From the NCBI GenBank assembly GCA_002428365.1, contig DIVW01000011.1, positions 70,543 to 134,542 of the forward strand: 64,000 nucleotides of DNA. The letters are read 5' to 3'. Under the pieces are notes generated by a model that saw only the letters and a program-made list of their open reading frames with translations, was not told the DNA's origin and made no database searches. This DNA comes from Propionibacteriaceae bacterium UBA6122 (GTDB lineage Bacteria > Actinomycetota > Actinomycetes > Propionibacteriales > Propionibacteriaceae). A program made the translations under genes and the position numbers. Shown here piece after piece: positions 34,274 through 42,314 of the stretch (positions within the stretch are counted from its first letter, which is position 1; each line of letters begins with the position of its first letter).

Positions 34274-35320
34274 GTGCCACTTCCTCAAACCAAACTGACC
34301 CGGCCTCCCGTCGTCGAGAGTGAACCGATCAGCGACCCACCTTGGTGGCCGGGGTTGCTGCTTTCCTTTGTCGGGGCAGGCCTAGCGATTGCCACCAACC
34401 TGGCTGCACCAGGGGTGAGCGCGATGTTGGTGGCGATCCTGTTGGGCGCGGTGTTGGCCAATCTCAGTGCCGTCAGCGGCGCAATGATGACGCTGTTACG
34501 TCCGGGCCTGGCCATCGCCTCGCGACGGCTGCTGCGAGTCGGGGTAGTGCTGCTCGGTCTGCAACTCGTGCTGGGCGACATCATCGCCTTGGGCTGGCCG
34601 ATCGTGGTGGGGGTGACAGCCATCGTTGGCGGCACCATGGCCATCACCATGGTGCTGGGCCGCGTCCTGAAAGTGGGCGCGACTCAGACCCTGCTGATCG
34701 CCGGCGGCTTCTCCATTTGCGGCGCGGCCGCGGTTGCCGGCATCGATGGCGTCCTGGCTAAACGCAAGGACAGCGAGGCGGCGACCGCAGTGGCCCTGGT
34801 GGTCGCCTTTGGCACGGTGATGATCGCGGTCATGCCAGCACTCTCCGGCCTGCTCGGACTGGACGCGCGAACAGCCGGAATCTGGACCGGCGCGTCCACC
34901 CACGAAGTTGCCCAGGTCGTGGCCGCCGCGGGGATTATCGGCCCGGACGCACTGAAGGTGGCGGTAGTGGTGAAGCTGGCCCGGGTACTGATGTTGGCGC
35001 CGGTATTGGCACTAGTCTCCTGGCGTCAGCGCGCGGCTAGCGTCGTCGGCACGGGCACCGCGCCGCCGCTGGTGCCGCTATTCGTGGTCGGTTTCGTGGC
35101 CATGGTTGCCCTGCGTAGCTTCGGCGTCGTGCCAGCTCCGCTAGTGGAGGCAGGGAAGATCGCCCAGGCCTGGCTGCTCGGCGCAGCGATGTTCGCCCTG
35201 GGCACTTCGGTGCACTGGTCGGTACTGAAGAAGGCCGGGCGTCGGCCACTGGTTCTTGCCGCCGCAGCGACCGCAGTGGTGATGGTCATTGGTGGGGCCG
35301 TGGCCCTGCTGGGCCGCTAG
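34274..35320 (+). CDS. YeiH-family (UPF0324) membrane transporter, putative sulfate/sulfite exporter
   Basis: A 348-residue protein with about ten transmembrane helices starting at GTG 34274. Family motifs are seen: LRPGLAIASRRLLRVGVVLL, GGFSICGAAAVAG and TGASTHEVAQVVAAAGIIG. Members are annotated as sulfate or sulfite exporters, and some respond to cysteine-related LysR regulators such as the divergent neighbour. Substrate not proven. Confidence 0.92.
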   Translation: MPLPQTKLTRPPVVESEPISDPPWWPGLLLSFVGAGLAIATNLAAPGVSAMLVAILLGAVLANLSAVSGAMMTLLRPGLAIASRRLLRVGVVLLGLQLVLGDIIALGWPIVVGVTAIVGGTMAITMVLGRVLKVGATQTLLIAGGFSICGAAAVAGIDGVLAKRKDSEAATAVALVVAFGTVMIAVMPALSGLLGLDARTAGIWTGASTHEVAQVVAAAGIIGPDALKVAVVVKLARVLMLAPVLALVSWRQRAASVVGTGTAPPLVPLFVVGFVAMVALRSFGVVPAPLVEAGKIAQAWLLGAAMFALGTSVHWSVLKKAGRRPLVLAAAATAVVMVIGGAVALLGR

Positions 35321-35345
35321 CCGTGAGCATGGCACAGTTGACCCC

Positions 35346-35786
35346 ATGGACGTGCTGGTCATCAACGGACCCAATCTGAACACTCTCGGCACCCGGGAGC
35401 CGCAGATCTACGGCACCACCACCCTGGCCGAGATCGAAGCCGGGCTGGTGGCTCAAGCTGCGGACGCCGGGCTGAGTGTCGCCTGTTTCCAGAGCAACCA
35501 TGAGGGCGAGATCATCGATCGCCTGCACGCGGCTCGCACCGAGGGCGTGCGGTTCATCATCATCAATCCCGGCGCCTTCACTCACACCTCCGTGGCGATC
35601 CGGGACGCCTTCGCCGCAGTGGCCGTCCCGTTCGCTGAGGTGCATATCTCCAACGTCCACGCTCGCGAGGAGTTCCGCAAACACTCCTACCTCTCCGATC
35701 TGGCCGTCGGGGTGCTCACGGGTTTCGGGGTGCGTGGCTACACCCTGGCGATGGACTATGTGATCGGCCGCCTCAAGGAGGTCTGA
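35346..35786 (+). CDS. aroQ: type II 3-dehydroquinate dehydratase
   Basis: A 146-residue dodecameric enzyme of the shikimate pathway. The N-terminal NGPNLNTLGTREPQIYG loop carries the catalytic Tyr/Arg; NPGAFTHTSVAIRDA and EVHISNVHAREEFR hold the active-site His and Asn. ATG 35346 follows a short gap after the YeiH gene. Together with aroG and aroE-K it gives three shikimate genes in 6 kb, though not one operon. Confidence 0.97.
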   Translation: MDVLVINGPNLNTLGTREPQIYGTTTLAEIEAGLVAQAADAGLSVACFQSNHEGEIIDRLHAARTEGVRFIIINPGAFTHTSVAIRDAFAAVAVPFAEVHISNVHAREEFRKHSYLSDLAVGVLTGFGVRGYTLAMDYVIGRLKEV

Positions 35787-35787
35787 G

Positions 35788-36429
35788 ATGCAACTGACCC
35801 ATCTGGGACACGCCGCGGTGCTGGTAGAAACCGCTGGTGCCCGCGTCCTGCTCGATCCCGGCAACTTTTCCACCGCCTGGCACGGCCTCACCGAGCTGGA
35901 CGCCATCTTGATCACCCACCTGCACCCCGACCACATCGACCCTGAACACACCCCAACGTTGATCGCGGCCAACCCGGGTGCCCGGGTGCTGGTCGAACCA
36001 GGCGTCTTGAGCAGCTATGCCCTCGAACGTGCGGAGCCGATCACTGCCGAAACTGGCCTGAGTATCGGCGGGCTACGCGTGGCAGCGGTCGGAGGGCTAC
36101 ATGCGGTGATCCACCGCGACATTCCCCAGATCGGCAATGTCGGTCTGGTGTTGAGCGCCGAGGGCGAGCCCACTTTCTTCCACCCCGGTGACAGCCTGGC
36201 CGCCGTACCCCCTGGGGTGGACGTGCTGGGCGTGCCCGCCTACGGGCCGTGGGCCGCGATGAAAGAGACCGTCGAGTTCGTCCGCGCGGTCGGTGCCGCC
36301 CAGGGATTCTGCATTCATGAGGGGCTGCTGAACGAGCGCGGTTGGGCGCTGGCCTTCAACCGGATCAATGAGATCACCCAGATCAGGCTGACCGATCTGC
36401 GGGGTGCTGGGTCGTGGACGCCAGCCTGA
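35788..36429 (+). CDS. MBL-fold metallo-hydrolase (UlaG-like)
   Basis: A 213-residue metallo-beta-lactamase-fold protein. The metal motif is THLHPDHID; further ligands lie in GLHAVIHRD and FFHPGDSL. The MQLTHLGHAAVLVETAG start and short length match the UlaG/YtkL-like group of uncharacterised hydrolases. It begins 1 bp after aroQ and is probably co-transcribed. Substrate unknown. Confidence 0.9.
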   Translation: MQLTHLGHAAVLVETAGARVLLDPGNFSTAWHGLTELDAILITHLHPDHIDPEHTPTLIAANPGARVLVEPGVLSSYALERAEPITAETGLSIGGLRVAAVGGLHAVIHRDIPQIGNVGLVLSAEGEPTFFHPGDSLAAVPPGVDVLGVPAYGPWAAMKETVEFVRAVGAAQGFCIHEGLLNERGWALAFNRINEITQIRLTDLRGAGSWTPA

Positions 36430-36448
36430 TCTCGCGATTGGCGCAGGG

Positions 36449-38479
36449 CTAGTACAACACCAAAATCACGCCCGAGCCCTTTGGGCAGCTCCAGGTGCCA
36501 CCGTTGTTGGTGCACACGCTGGGGTCCTGCGGTTTGGCCCCCCACGCGGTCGCGGACGAGAAGTGCTTCTCCAGGGTGACTTTGAATCCGGCATTGGTCA
36601 GGGTCTGCTTGGCCTTGTTCGCGCTGAGGCCGCCGACGTCTGGAATGTTGACCATCTCGGGGCCTTTGGAGACCGTGAGGGTGATGGTCTTGCCTTTGGC
36701 CAGGGTGCCGTCTTTCGGGCTCTGGGAGACGACGCTGCCAGCGGGAACCTTGGTGCTGAACTTATCTTCTGGTGCCCGGGCCACCACCAGGCCAGCAGCC
36801 TCGTAGTAGGCCTTGGCTTCGTCAAAGGTCTTGCCGACCATGCTGACGATCTTCACTGGCGCCGGGCCTTTGGAGACGTTCAGATCCACCTGGGTGCCGG
36901 GTTTGACCGACTTGCCCGCCTCCAATGAGGCGCTGACGACCAGCCCGATGCCGACTTTCTCGTCCCAGACGTCGGTGACCTTACCTACCGCCAGGTGCGA
37001 ACTCGTGAGCGCCTGGGTGGCGTCATCGACGGTGCGTCCGACCAGGGACGGGACGGGGTAACGCTCCGGGCCTTTCGACAGGAACACCGTGATGGTGCCG
37101 CCCCACGGCACGCGTTCGCCCTTAGCCGGATCGGTCCGCACCACCTGGCCGACCGGAATGGTCTCGGAGTAATCGGCATCGAAGCCGATCAGGAAGCCCT
37201 TCTTCGTCGCCAGATCTTGAGCTTGGGCCTGGGTGAGGTTGGTGAAGTCCGGGGTGGTGGTGAAGCGCCCGGCCAACAGATACCAGCCGCCCACCCCCAG
37301 CACCAGGCTGAGGGCCAGAATCGCGATCAGGGTGTTGCGCCCACGAATGCGGCTGCGGGCCCGCCGGGCTAGCAGCGGTAGCGCCGAAGGGCTCGGCAAC
37401 GGTGCGCCGTCGCCGTAGTTGAGGCTGGCCGCTCCCGGAGGGCCGCCAGCGGCGGGGTCGAACATCAAGGTGGCGTTACTGACCTCTTCCGGACCGGTGG
37501 CCAGTGCGCCATTGGCAGCCAGCATCGGTACCGCCGTGGTCACCTGGTCGGCGTCGTCGATGGTGGTCTGCCGCATCCGGGCGGCCAGGGCCGCATCGGA
37601 GCGGACGCCTCGCGACAGGGCGTCCCTGACGGCGTGCAGATGTTCGAGGAGCACTTTGGCGTCCCGGGGCCGATCGGCGGGCTGGCGGGCCGCTGCGGCC
37701 AACACCAGGGCGTCCAGATAGTCCGGGATGACCGGCGCCCCATTGTGCTGGGGGCCGATGGTCGATGGGGCCACGATGTCGTTGTGGACGTGGCTGTAGG
37801 CCACCTGAATCGGGGTGTCGCCGGTGTGCGGCTTTTTGCCGGTGAGCATCTCGTAAAGCACGATGCCCATGGCATACACATCGCAGCGGGTGTCGGCGTG
37901 GCCGTGGGTGACCAGTTCGGGGGCAATGTAGGAAACGGTGCCGATCAGCATGCCGTTCGCGGTGGCGGTGTGCGCAGTCACTGCCCTGGCCAGCCCGAAG
38001 TCGGCCACCTTGAGCTGACCGCGCGGCGAGATCAGCACGTTCTCCGGCTTCAGGTCGCGATGAATGATGCCGCCCTCATGGGCGGCGGCGACCGCGCCGG
38101 CGACTTGACTGATCAGATCGACCGCCCGGATCGGCGTCATCGGCGCCTCACGGGTGATCACATGGCGAAGGGTCGAGCCCTCCACGAACTCCATCACGAT
38201 GTAGGGACGCTCGCCGTCCATGCCCTGATCGAAGACCGAAACCACGCTGGGATGCGACAGCCGGGCCGCAGCTCTGGCCTCGTGATCGAACCGGGCCACG
38301 AAGTCGGAATCGCTGCCGAGATTTTCGTGCATGACCTTGATCGCGACCGTGCGGGTGAGCCGCAGATCATCGGCAAGATAGACCGTCGCCATGCCGCCGC
38401 GGGCTAGTTTGCGGTTGATCCGATACCGGCCGTCGACAACACGCCCCAGCAGGGGATCGGTGTTGTTCGCTGTCGTCAT
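36449..38479 (-). CDS. PASTA-domain Ser/Thr protein kinase
   Basis: A 676-residue membrane kinase. The kinase domain (about 17-280) has the ATP lysine K48, HRDLKPENVL at 140-149 and DFG at 160-162. A juxtamembrane linker leads to one transmembrane helix near 385-408 and then four extracellular PASTA domains that bind peptidoglycan or lipid II; the last ends in a cysteine-containing variant (SVCTNNGGTWSCPKG). It regulates growth and cell-wall synthesis in relatives. Its position near aroG, idsA2 and metF parallels mycobacterial pknL, although PknL has no PASTA domains. Confidence 0.96.
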   Translation of the reverse strand: MTTANNTDPLLGRVVDGRYRINRKLARGGMATVYLADDLRLTRTVAIKVMHENLGSDSDFVARFDHEARAAARLSHPSVVSVFDQGMDGERPYIVMEFVEGSTLRHVITREAPMTPIRAVDLISQVAGAVAAAHEGGIIHRDLKPENVLISPRGQLKVADFGLARAVTAHTATANGMLIGTVSYIAPELVTHGHADTRCDVYAMGIVLYEMLTGKKPHTGDTPIQVAYSHVHNDIVAPSTIGPQHNGAPVIPDYLDALVLAAAARQPADRPRDAKVLLEHLHAVRDALSRGVRSDAALAARMRQTTIDDADQVTTAVPMLAANGALATGPEEVSNATLMFDPAAGGPPGAASLNYGDGAPLPSPSALPLLARRARSRIRGRNTLIAILALSLVLGVGGWYLLAGRFTTTPDFTNLTQAQAQDLATKKGFLIGFDADYSETIPVGQVVRTDPAKGERVPWGGTITVFLSKGPERYPVPSLVGRTVDDATQALTSSHLAVGKVTDVWDEKVGIGLVVSASLEAGKSVKPGTQVDLNVSKGPAPVKIVSMVGKTFDEAKAYYEAAGLVVARAPEDKFSTKVPAGSVVSQSPKDGTLAKGKTITLTVSKGPEMVNIPDVGGLSANKAKQTLTNAGFKVTLEKHFSSATAWGAKPQDPSVCTNNGGTWSCPKGSGVILVLY

Positions 38480-38592
38480 GCGGTGTTAGCTCCGGAACCG
38501 TAGGGGAAGGCAGGCATTCCAGACCTCCGCTGAATTGTAAAGCTACCGGAAAAGGGTCTTGCTGCGACCCGCCGCCCGACTAGGCTGGCGCC

Positions 38593-39288
38593 GTGACCGC
38601 GCTACTCGGACTGGCCACGCGCTTGAAGCTGGCCAAATTAATGCTGATCACGAACGCCCGCAACTCCACCGGCGATCTTGCCGGTCTGGCTGCGGCGGCG
38701 TTCGGTGGTGGCGTGGACCTCATCCAGCTTCGGGAGCCGCACCCAGATCCGGACGTCCAAGCCGCCGCGCTGGCCGTCCTGGAGAAGCATGCTGGCCGGC
38801 GTGGCCTGGTCAGCGCCTACGCCGCCACCGAGGTGGCCGCAGCGGCGAAGGCCGATGTGGTGCAGCTCTCGGCCTTGGACGGCAGCGCCGCTGATGCCCA
38901 CACCGTGTTGGGTCAATGGGCGTTGGTCGGACGATCCTGTCATTCGCCCGGCCAGGTGGACGCTGCGATTGCCGAGCCCGGCGTCGACTTCTTCACCGTG
39001 AGTCCGGTTTACAACGCCGGCGGGGTGGGCGAGGCCGGTCTGAGCCTGGTCAAGTACGCGGCCAAAGTCGCCCCGCCCTCGACGTCCAAGCCGTGGTTCG
39101 CGGTTGGCGGGGTCAGCGCCGACAACCTCGATGAGGTGCTGGCGGCCGGCGCGCGACGGATCGGGGTGGCCCGCGCGATCATCAACGCTGAGGACAGACA
39201 AGCGGCCGCCGAAGCCTTGGCGCAGCGCCTCCGCGAGATCTGGAACGAAGACCCCGGCATGGAGCAGGTCGTTTTCAACGCGTTCTGA
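38593..39288 (+). CDS. thiE: thiamine-phosphate synthase
   Basis: A 231-residue TIM-barrel enzyme joining HMP-PP and thiazole phosphate. Seen are VDLIQLREPHPDPD (substrate loop), VGRSCHSPGQVDAA and FFTVSPVYNAGG, with the phosphate site WFAVGGVSADNLDEVLAAGA. It starts at GTG 38593 and diverges from the PASTA kinase. No TPP riboswitch is visible upstream and no other thi genes are nearby. Confidence 0.93.
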   Translation: MTALLGLATRLKLAKLMLITNARNSTGDLAGLAAAAFGGGVDLIQLREPHPDPDVQAAALAVLEKHAGRRGLVSAYAATEVAAAAKADVVQLSALDGSAADAHTVLGQWALVGRSCHSPGQVDAAIAEPGVDFFTVSPVYNAGGVGEAGLSLVKYAAKVAPPSTSKPWFAVGGVSADNLDEVLAAGARRIGVARAIINAEDRQAAAEALAQRLREIWNEDPGMEQVVFNAF

Positions 39289-39310
39289 GTTGGCGCTAGG
39301 CTGAACTCGC

Positions 39311-39343
39311 ATGCAGAAACTCACGATGACGGTCCGGGTCTAG
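39311..39343 (+). CDS. possible 10-residue leader peptide
   Basis: ATG 39311 to TAG 39341-39343 encodes MQKLTMTVRV. A TAGGCT -10-like element 9 bp upstream would make the transcript nearly leaderless at this ATG. The ORF lies ahead of competing hairpins that cover the ribosome site of the acetyltransferase. This is the layout of translation-attenuation leaders of inducible resistance genes. Evidence is positional only. Confidence 0.4.
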   Translation: MQKLTMTVRV

Positions 39344-39401
39344 GCGTCGACAACACGGCGGTAGAACCCTCGGTTTTGGCTGCCCGGAGGACGACCCGGA
39401 G

Positions 39402-39471
39402 CTGTTCTGGGTGTCGAGAAACAGTCCTGCCTCCCCAACTTTTGTGAGGCGAGCCCGCCTCAGAACAGGAC
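39402..39471 (+). promoter_or_regulatory. competing hairpins over the acetyltransferase ribosome site
   Basis: Three alternative stems exist: CTGTTCTG (39402-39409) with CAGAACAG (39461-39468); GTCCTG (39424-39429) with CAGGAC (39466-39471); and TGAGGCG (39445-39451) with CGCCTCA (39456-39462). The ribosome site AGGA (39467-39470) is inside the second stem and touched by the first. They cannot all form, suggesting a switch. Confidence 0.5.
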
Positions 39472-39478
39472 CAACATC

Positions 39479-40084
39479 GTGAAGATCAACATTCGCTCAT
39501 CCCGAGCCGACGACTACCGCCCTTGCGAAGAACTCGTCCGTGACGCCTTCTGGGATCTCTACCGACCAGGCTGCGTTGAACATCTGATCCTGCATCAGGC
39601 GCGCACCTCCCCTGATCTGGTGCTCGACGTGATCGCCGAGACCGAGACCGATTTGCTGGGCGCGCTGGTCGCCACCCGAGCCGAAGTGGTCGACTCGGCC
39701 GAGGTGGCTCGCGAAGTGCTCTACCTCGGGCCGCTCGCGGTGCGTCCGGATCATCAAGGACGCGGGATCGGCAGCCAACTGATGAGTCACGCACTGGCGA
39801 AGGCCACCGAACTCGGTTTTGGTGGGGCCTTTCTTTACGGCGATCCGGGCTATTACGCCAGATTCGGTTTCCTCAATGCCGCCACCTGGGCGGTGACCAC
39901 TCCTGACGGGCTCAACTTCGACGCTTTCATGGGCGTCGAGCTGCGTCCCGATGGCCTGACCGGTGTGACGGGACGGCTGCTGGAGAGCAGTGCGTTCGAG
40001 GTCGATCCGAGCCGATTGATCGAGTTCGATGACGGCTTCACCCCTCGGGAGAAGCACATCCTGCCCGGACAGTTCGGGCAGTGA
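39479..40084 (+). CDS. GNAT-family N-acetyltransferase
   Basis: A 201-residue acetyltransferase starting at GTG 39479 with AGGA 8 nt upstream. The acetyl-CoA loop is VRPDHQGRGIGSQLMSHAL, followed by LYGDPGYYARFGF, a signature of YhbS-like small-molecule acetyltransferases. The unusual 190-bp structured leader suggests induced expression. The substrate could be an antibiotic or a metabolite; sequence does not decide. Confidence 0.9.
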   Translation: MKINIRSSRADDYRPCEELVRDAFWDLYRPGCVEHLILHQARTSPDLVLDVIAETETDLLGALVATRAEVVDSAEVAREVLYLGPLAVRPDHQGRGIGSQLMSHALAKATELGFGGAFLYGDPGYYARFGFLNAATWAVTTPDGLNFDAFMGVELRPDGLTGVTGRLLESSAFEVDPSRLIEFDDGFTPREKHILPGQFGQ

Positions 40085-40090
40085 ACGACT

Positions 40091-40120
40091 CTGCGGCGCC
40101 CGGGTTTACGGGCGCCGCAG
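40091..40120. terminator. bidirectional terminator
   Basis: A perfect 12-bp stem, CTGCGGCGCCCG (40091-40102) with CGGGCGCCGCAG (40109-40120), and a 6-nt loop lie between the convergent acetyltransferase and polyprenyl synthase genes. Confidence 0.8.
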
Positions 40121-40124
40121 GGCC

Positions 40125-41228
40125 TCAAGCGTCGCGTTGGGTGGCTAGGCGCACCAGCTCGGTCAGGGCAGCGGTGGCGGCAGCGGGCAACTCGGCGGCG
40201 GACAGCTCGGCCAGCGCGCGGGCCGCTTCGGTCTCAATTTCGGCCTCGGTGGCGGCCAGCGCCCCGCAGCCGTTGATGATCTGCTGTGCCCGGGCCACCT
40301 CGCCCGCGTCCAACCGGCGGCCGAGCAGGGAATCGAGTTCGTCAGCTTCGGCCTGAGTGGTGGCGGCCATCGCCTTGGCCACCAACACGGTCAGCTTGCC
40401 TTCGCGTAGGTCGTCACCGGCGGGCTTGCCGGTGACCGCCTCGTCGCCGAACACTCCCAGCACATCGTCGCGGAACTGGAAGCCGCGGCCGAGCGGGGAA
40501 CCAATGCGCGCCAGCCCGGCCAGCAACTCCTGCGATCCGCCGCCCAGGGCGGCCCCGATCTGCAGCGGCCGGATCACCGTGTAGCGGGCGGTCTTGTGCT
40601 CCACCACCCGCTGGATCTGGTCGATAACTGAAGCCGGGTCATGGCGTGCGTCCAGGGGGGGACGGGTCTGTGCGGTGACGTCGAGCACCTGGCCGACATT
40701 CACTTCTTCGCGCACCAGTGCCGCCAGCGGTGCAGCCGCAGCGAGCCGCGGCGCTGGGGCGCCACAGTTGGCGAACATCTCCGCTGACCACAGCAGCAGC
40801 AGGTCACCCAGCAGGATCGCTGCGGCCCGCCCGAAGTCGACCGCGGAACCACGGCGCTGGGCTGCGGCATGCCAGTTTTCGAACTGCACGTGGGCTGCCG
40901 GTAACCCCCGACGGGTCGCTGATTGGTCCATCACGTCGTCGTGGACGAGCGCGGCTACATGCAGCAGATCCAGGCTGGCCGCGGCTTTGAGCACGTGCTC
41001 GGGCACCTCGACCCCGCCAGTGGCGGCCAGGTAACCCCAGCAGCAGAAGGCCGGTCGCACCCGCTTGCCGCCGGTGGTGAAGGCGCGGGCCAACTCGATC
41101 AGGGGGGCCGTCTCGGTGCCGAACTCGGCCAGCGCGGCGGCGCGCCCGTCCAGGAAGGCGGACAGTTCACCGCTCACGGCGGCGCGGAAATCCTCCGACA
41201 GGGGTTCTTCGGGGCTGAGCGTGACCAC
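40125..41228 (-). CDS. polyprenyl (geranylgeranyl-type) diphosphate synthase
   Basis: A 367-residue isoprenoid chain-elongating enzyme. The first aspartate-rich motif is VHDDVMDQSATRRG, with the upstream lysine/arginine site GGKRVRPAF; the second motif is FQFRDDVLGVFGD, followed by GKPAGDDLREGK. It condenses IPP units for quinones, carotenoids or cell-wall lipid carriers. It diverges from metF, the same pair as Rv2173 (idsA2)/Rv2172c. Chain length is not predicted. Confidence 0.95.
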   Translation of the reverse strand: MVTLSPEEPLSEDFRAAVSGELSAFLDGRAAALAEFGTETAPLIELARAFTTGGKRVRPAFCCWGYLAATGGVEVPEHVLKAAASLDLLHVAALVHDDVMDQSATRRGLPAAHVQFENWHAAAQRRGSAVDFGRAAAILLGDLLLLWSAEMFANCGAPAPRLAAAAPLAALVREEVNVGQVLDVTAQTRPPLDARHDPASVIDQIQRVVEHKTARYTVIRPLQIGAALGGGSQELLAGLARIGSPLGRGFQFRDDVLGVFGDEAVTGKPAGDDLREGKLTVLVAKAMAATTQAEADELDSLLGRRLDAGEVARAQQIINGCGALAATEAEIETEAARALAELSAAELPAAATAALTELVRLATQRDA

Positions 41229-41285
41229 GCCCGCAGCCTAGACCAGCAGGTCGCCGGCACCGGGCGGTGGAATATGCTTCCGCCC

Positions 41286-42191
41286 ATGTCTGCTGCTCCT
41301 ACGACGGTTGCCGATCTGCTCAACAACGGCGAGTCGGCCACGATGTCGTTCGAGTTCTTCCCGCCCAAGGACGATGCCGGCACCAGCCAATTGCTGGCCT
41401 CCATTGAGGCGCTGCAGCCGTTGCGTCCCGACTTCGTTTCGGTGACCTACGGCGCCACCGGTTCCAGCCGGGAGCGGACGATTGATGCCACTTTGCTGAT
41501 CAGCGAGCGCACCGATGCCATCACCATGGGTCACCTGACCTGCGTCAGCCAGTCGGTCGAGGAGTTGCGTGGCGCGCTTGGCGCCTACGCCGATGCTGGG
41601 GTGGGGCACATCCTGGCGGTCCGCGGTGATCCGTCCGGCGGCCCAACCGCTCCGTGGGAGCGGCACCCCGATGGTTTGGACAATGCCACCGAGTTGGTGC
41701 GCCTGGTGAAGCAGGCTGGCGATTTCTGCGTGGGGGTGGCCGCTTTCCCCGACGGACATCCCGAGCAGCATGACTTCGACCTGGACGCTCGCATCCTGGC
41801 CGAGAAGGAGCAGGCTGGCGCGGAGTTCGCGATCACCCAGCTGTTCTTCGATCCGGCGGCCTATTTCCGGCTGATCGAGCGGGTGCGCGCCCTTGGGTGT
41901 GAGTTGCCGATCATCGCCGGCATCATGCCGGTCACCAACATCTCCCAGATTGAACGGTTCGCCACCTTCTCCGGCGCTGATCTGCCCGCCGCGGTGGTCG
42001 CCCGGTTGCGGGCGGTGGCTGATGATCCAGGCGCGGTGCGCGAGGTTGGCGCTGAGATCGCGGTGGAGCTGTGCGACACCTTGTTGGCTGGCGGAGCCCC
42101 GGGCTTGCAGTTCTTCACCCAGAACCGGTCGAAGGCCACCGCGCAGATCCTGGAGCAGTTGCGACAAATTCCGCCGCATCGGATTCTCTGA
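41286..42191 (+). CDS. metF: 5,10-methylenetetrahydrofolate reductase
   Basis: A 301-residue FAD-dependent enzyme producing 5-methyl-THF for methionine synthesis. Seen are MSFEFFPPKDD with the catalytic Glu, FVSVTYGATGS, HILAVRGDPSGG, FAITQLFFD and PIIAGIMPVTN. ATG 41286 aligns with the family start. It links the C1 pool fed by GcvT and threonine aldolase to methionine. Methionine synthase can be B12-dependent, which may matter given the B12 operon. Confidence 0.97.
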   Translation: MSAAPTTVADLLNNGESATMSFEFFPPKDDAGTSQLLASIEALQPLRPDFVSVTYGATGSSRERTIDATLLISERTDAITMGHLTCVSQSVEELRGALGAYADAGVGHILAVRGDPSGGPTAPWERHPDGLDNATELVRLVKQAGDFCVGVAAFPDGHPEQHDFDLDARILAEKEQAGAEFAITQLFFDPAAYFRLIERVRALGCELPIIAGIMPVTNISQIERFATFSGADLPAAVVARLRAVADDPGAVREVGAEIAVELCDTLLAGGAPGLQFFTQNRSKATAQILEQLRQIPPHRIL

Positions 42192-42220
42192 CCCAGACCC
42201 ACGGCGCCCCCGACAGGCCT

Positions 42221-42280
42221 TGCGCCCCTTAGCTCGCTTTGCGCCTGCTACAGCACGCGCAAAGCTGATTAAGGGGCGCA
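42221..42280. repeat. 60-bp nested palindromic repeat, copy 2
   Basis: The outer arms (42221-42230 and 42271-42280) and inner arms (42236-42244 and 42257-42265) are identical in sequence and spacing to copy 1 at 22068-22127. The loop, read as reverse complement, matches copy 1 at 11 of 12 positions, so the copy is inverted. It lies between convergent metF and the HelD-like gene. Confidence 0.9.
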
Positions 42281-42314
42281 GAGTGGTGGGTGGGGACGGG
42301 GGCCGTGGGACGGA

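Noticed and set aside
38480..38592. Possible TPP riboswitch before thiE
   Set aside because: No CTGAGA...ACCTGATC-type core is present.
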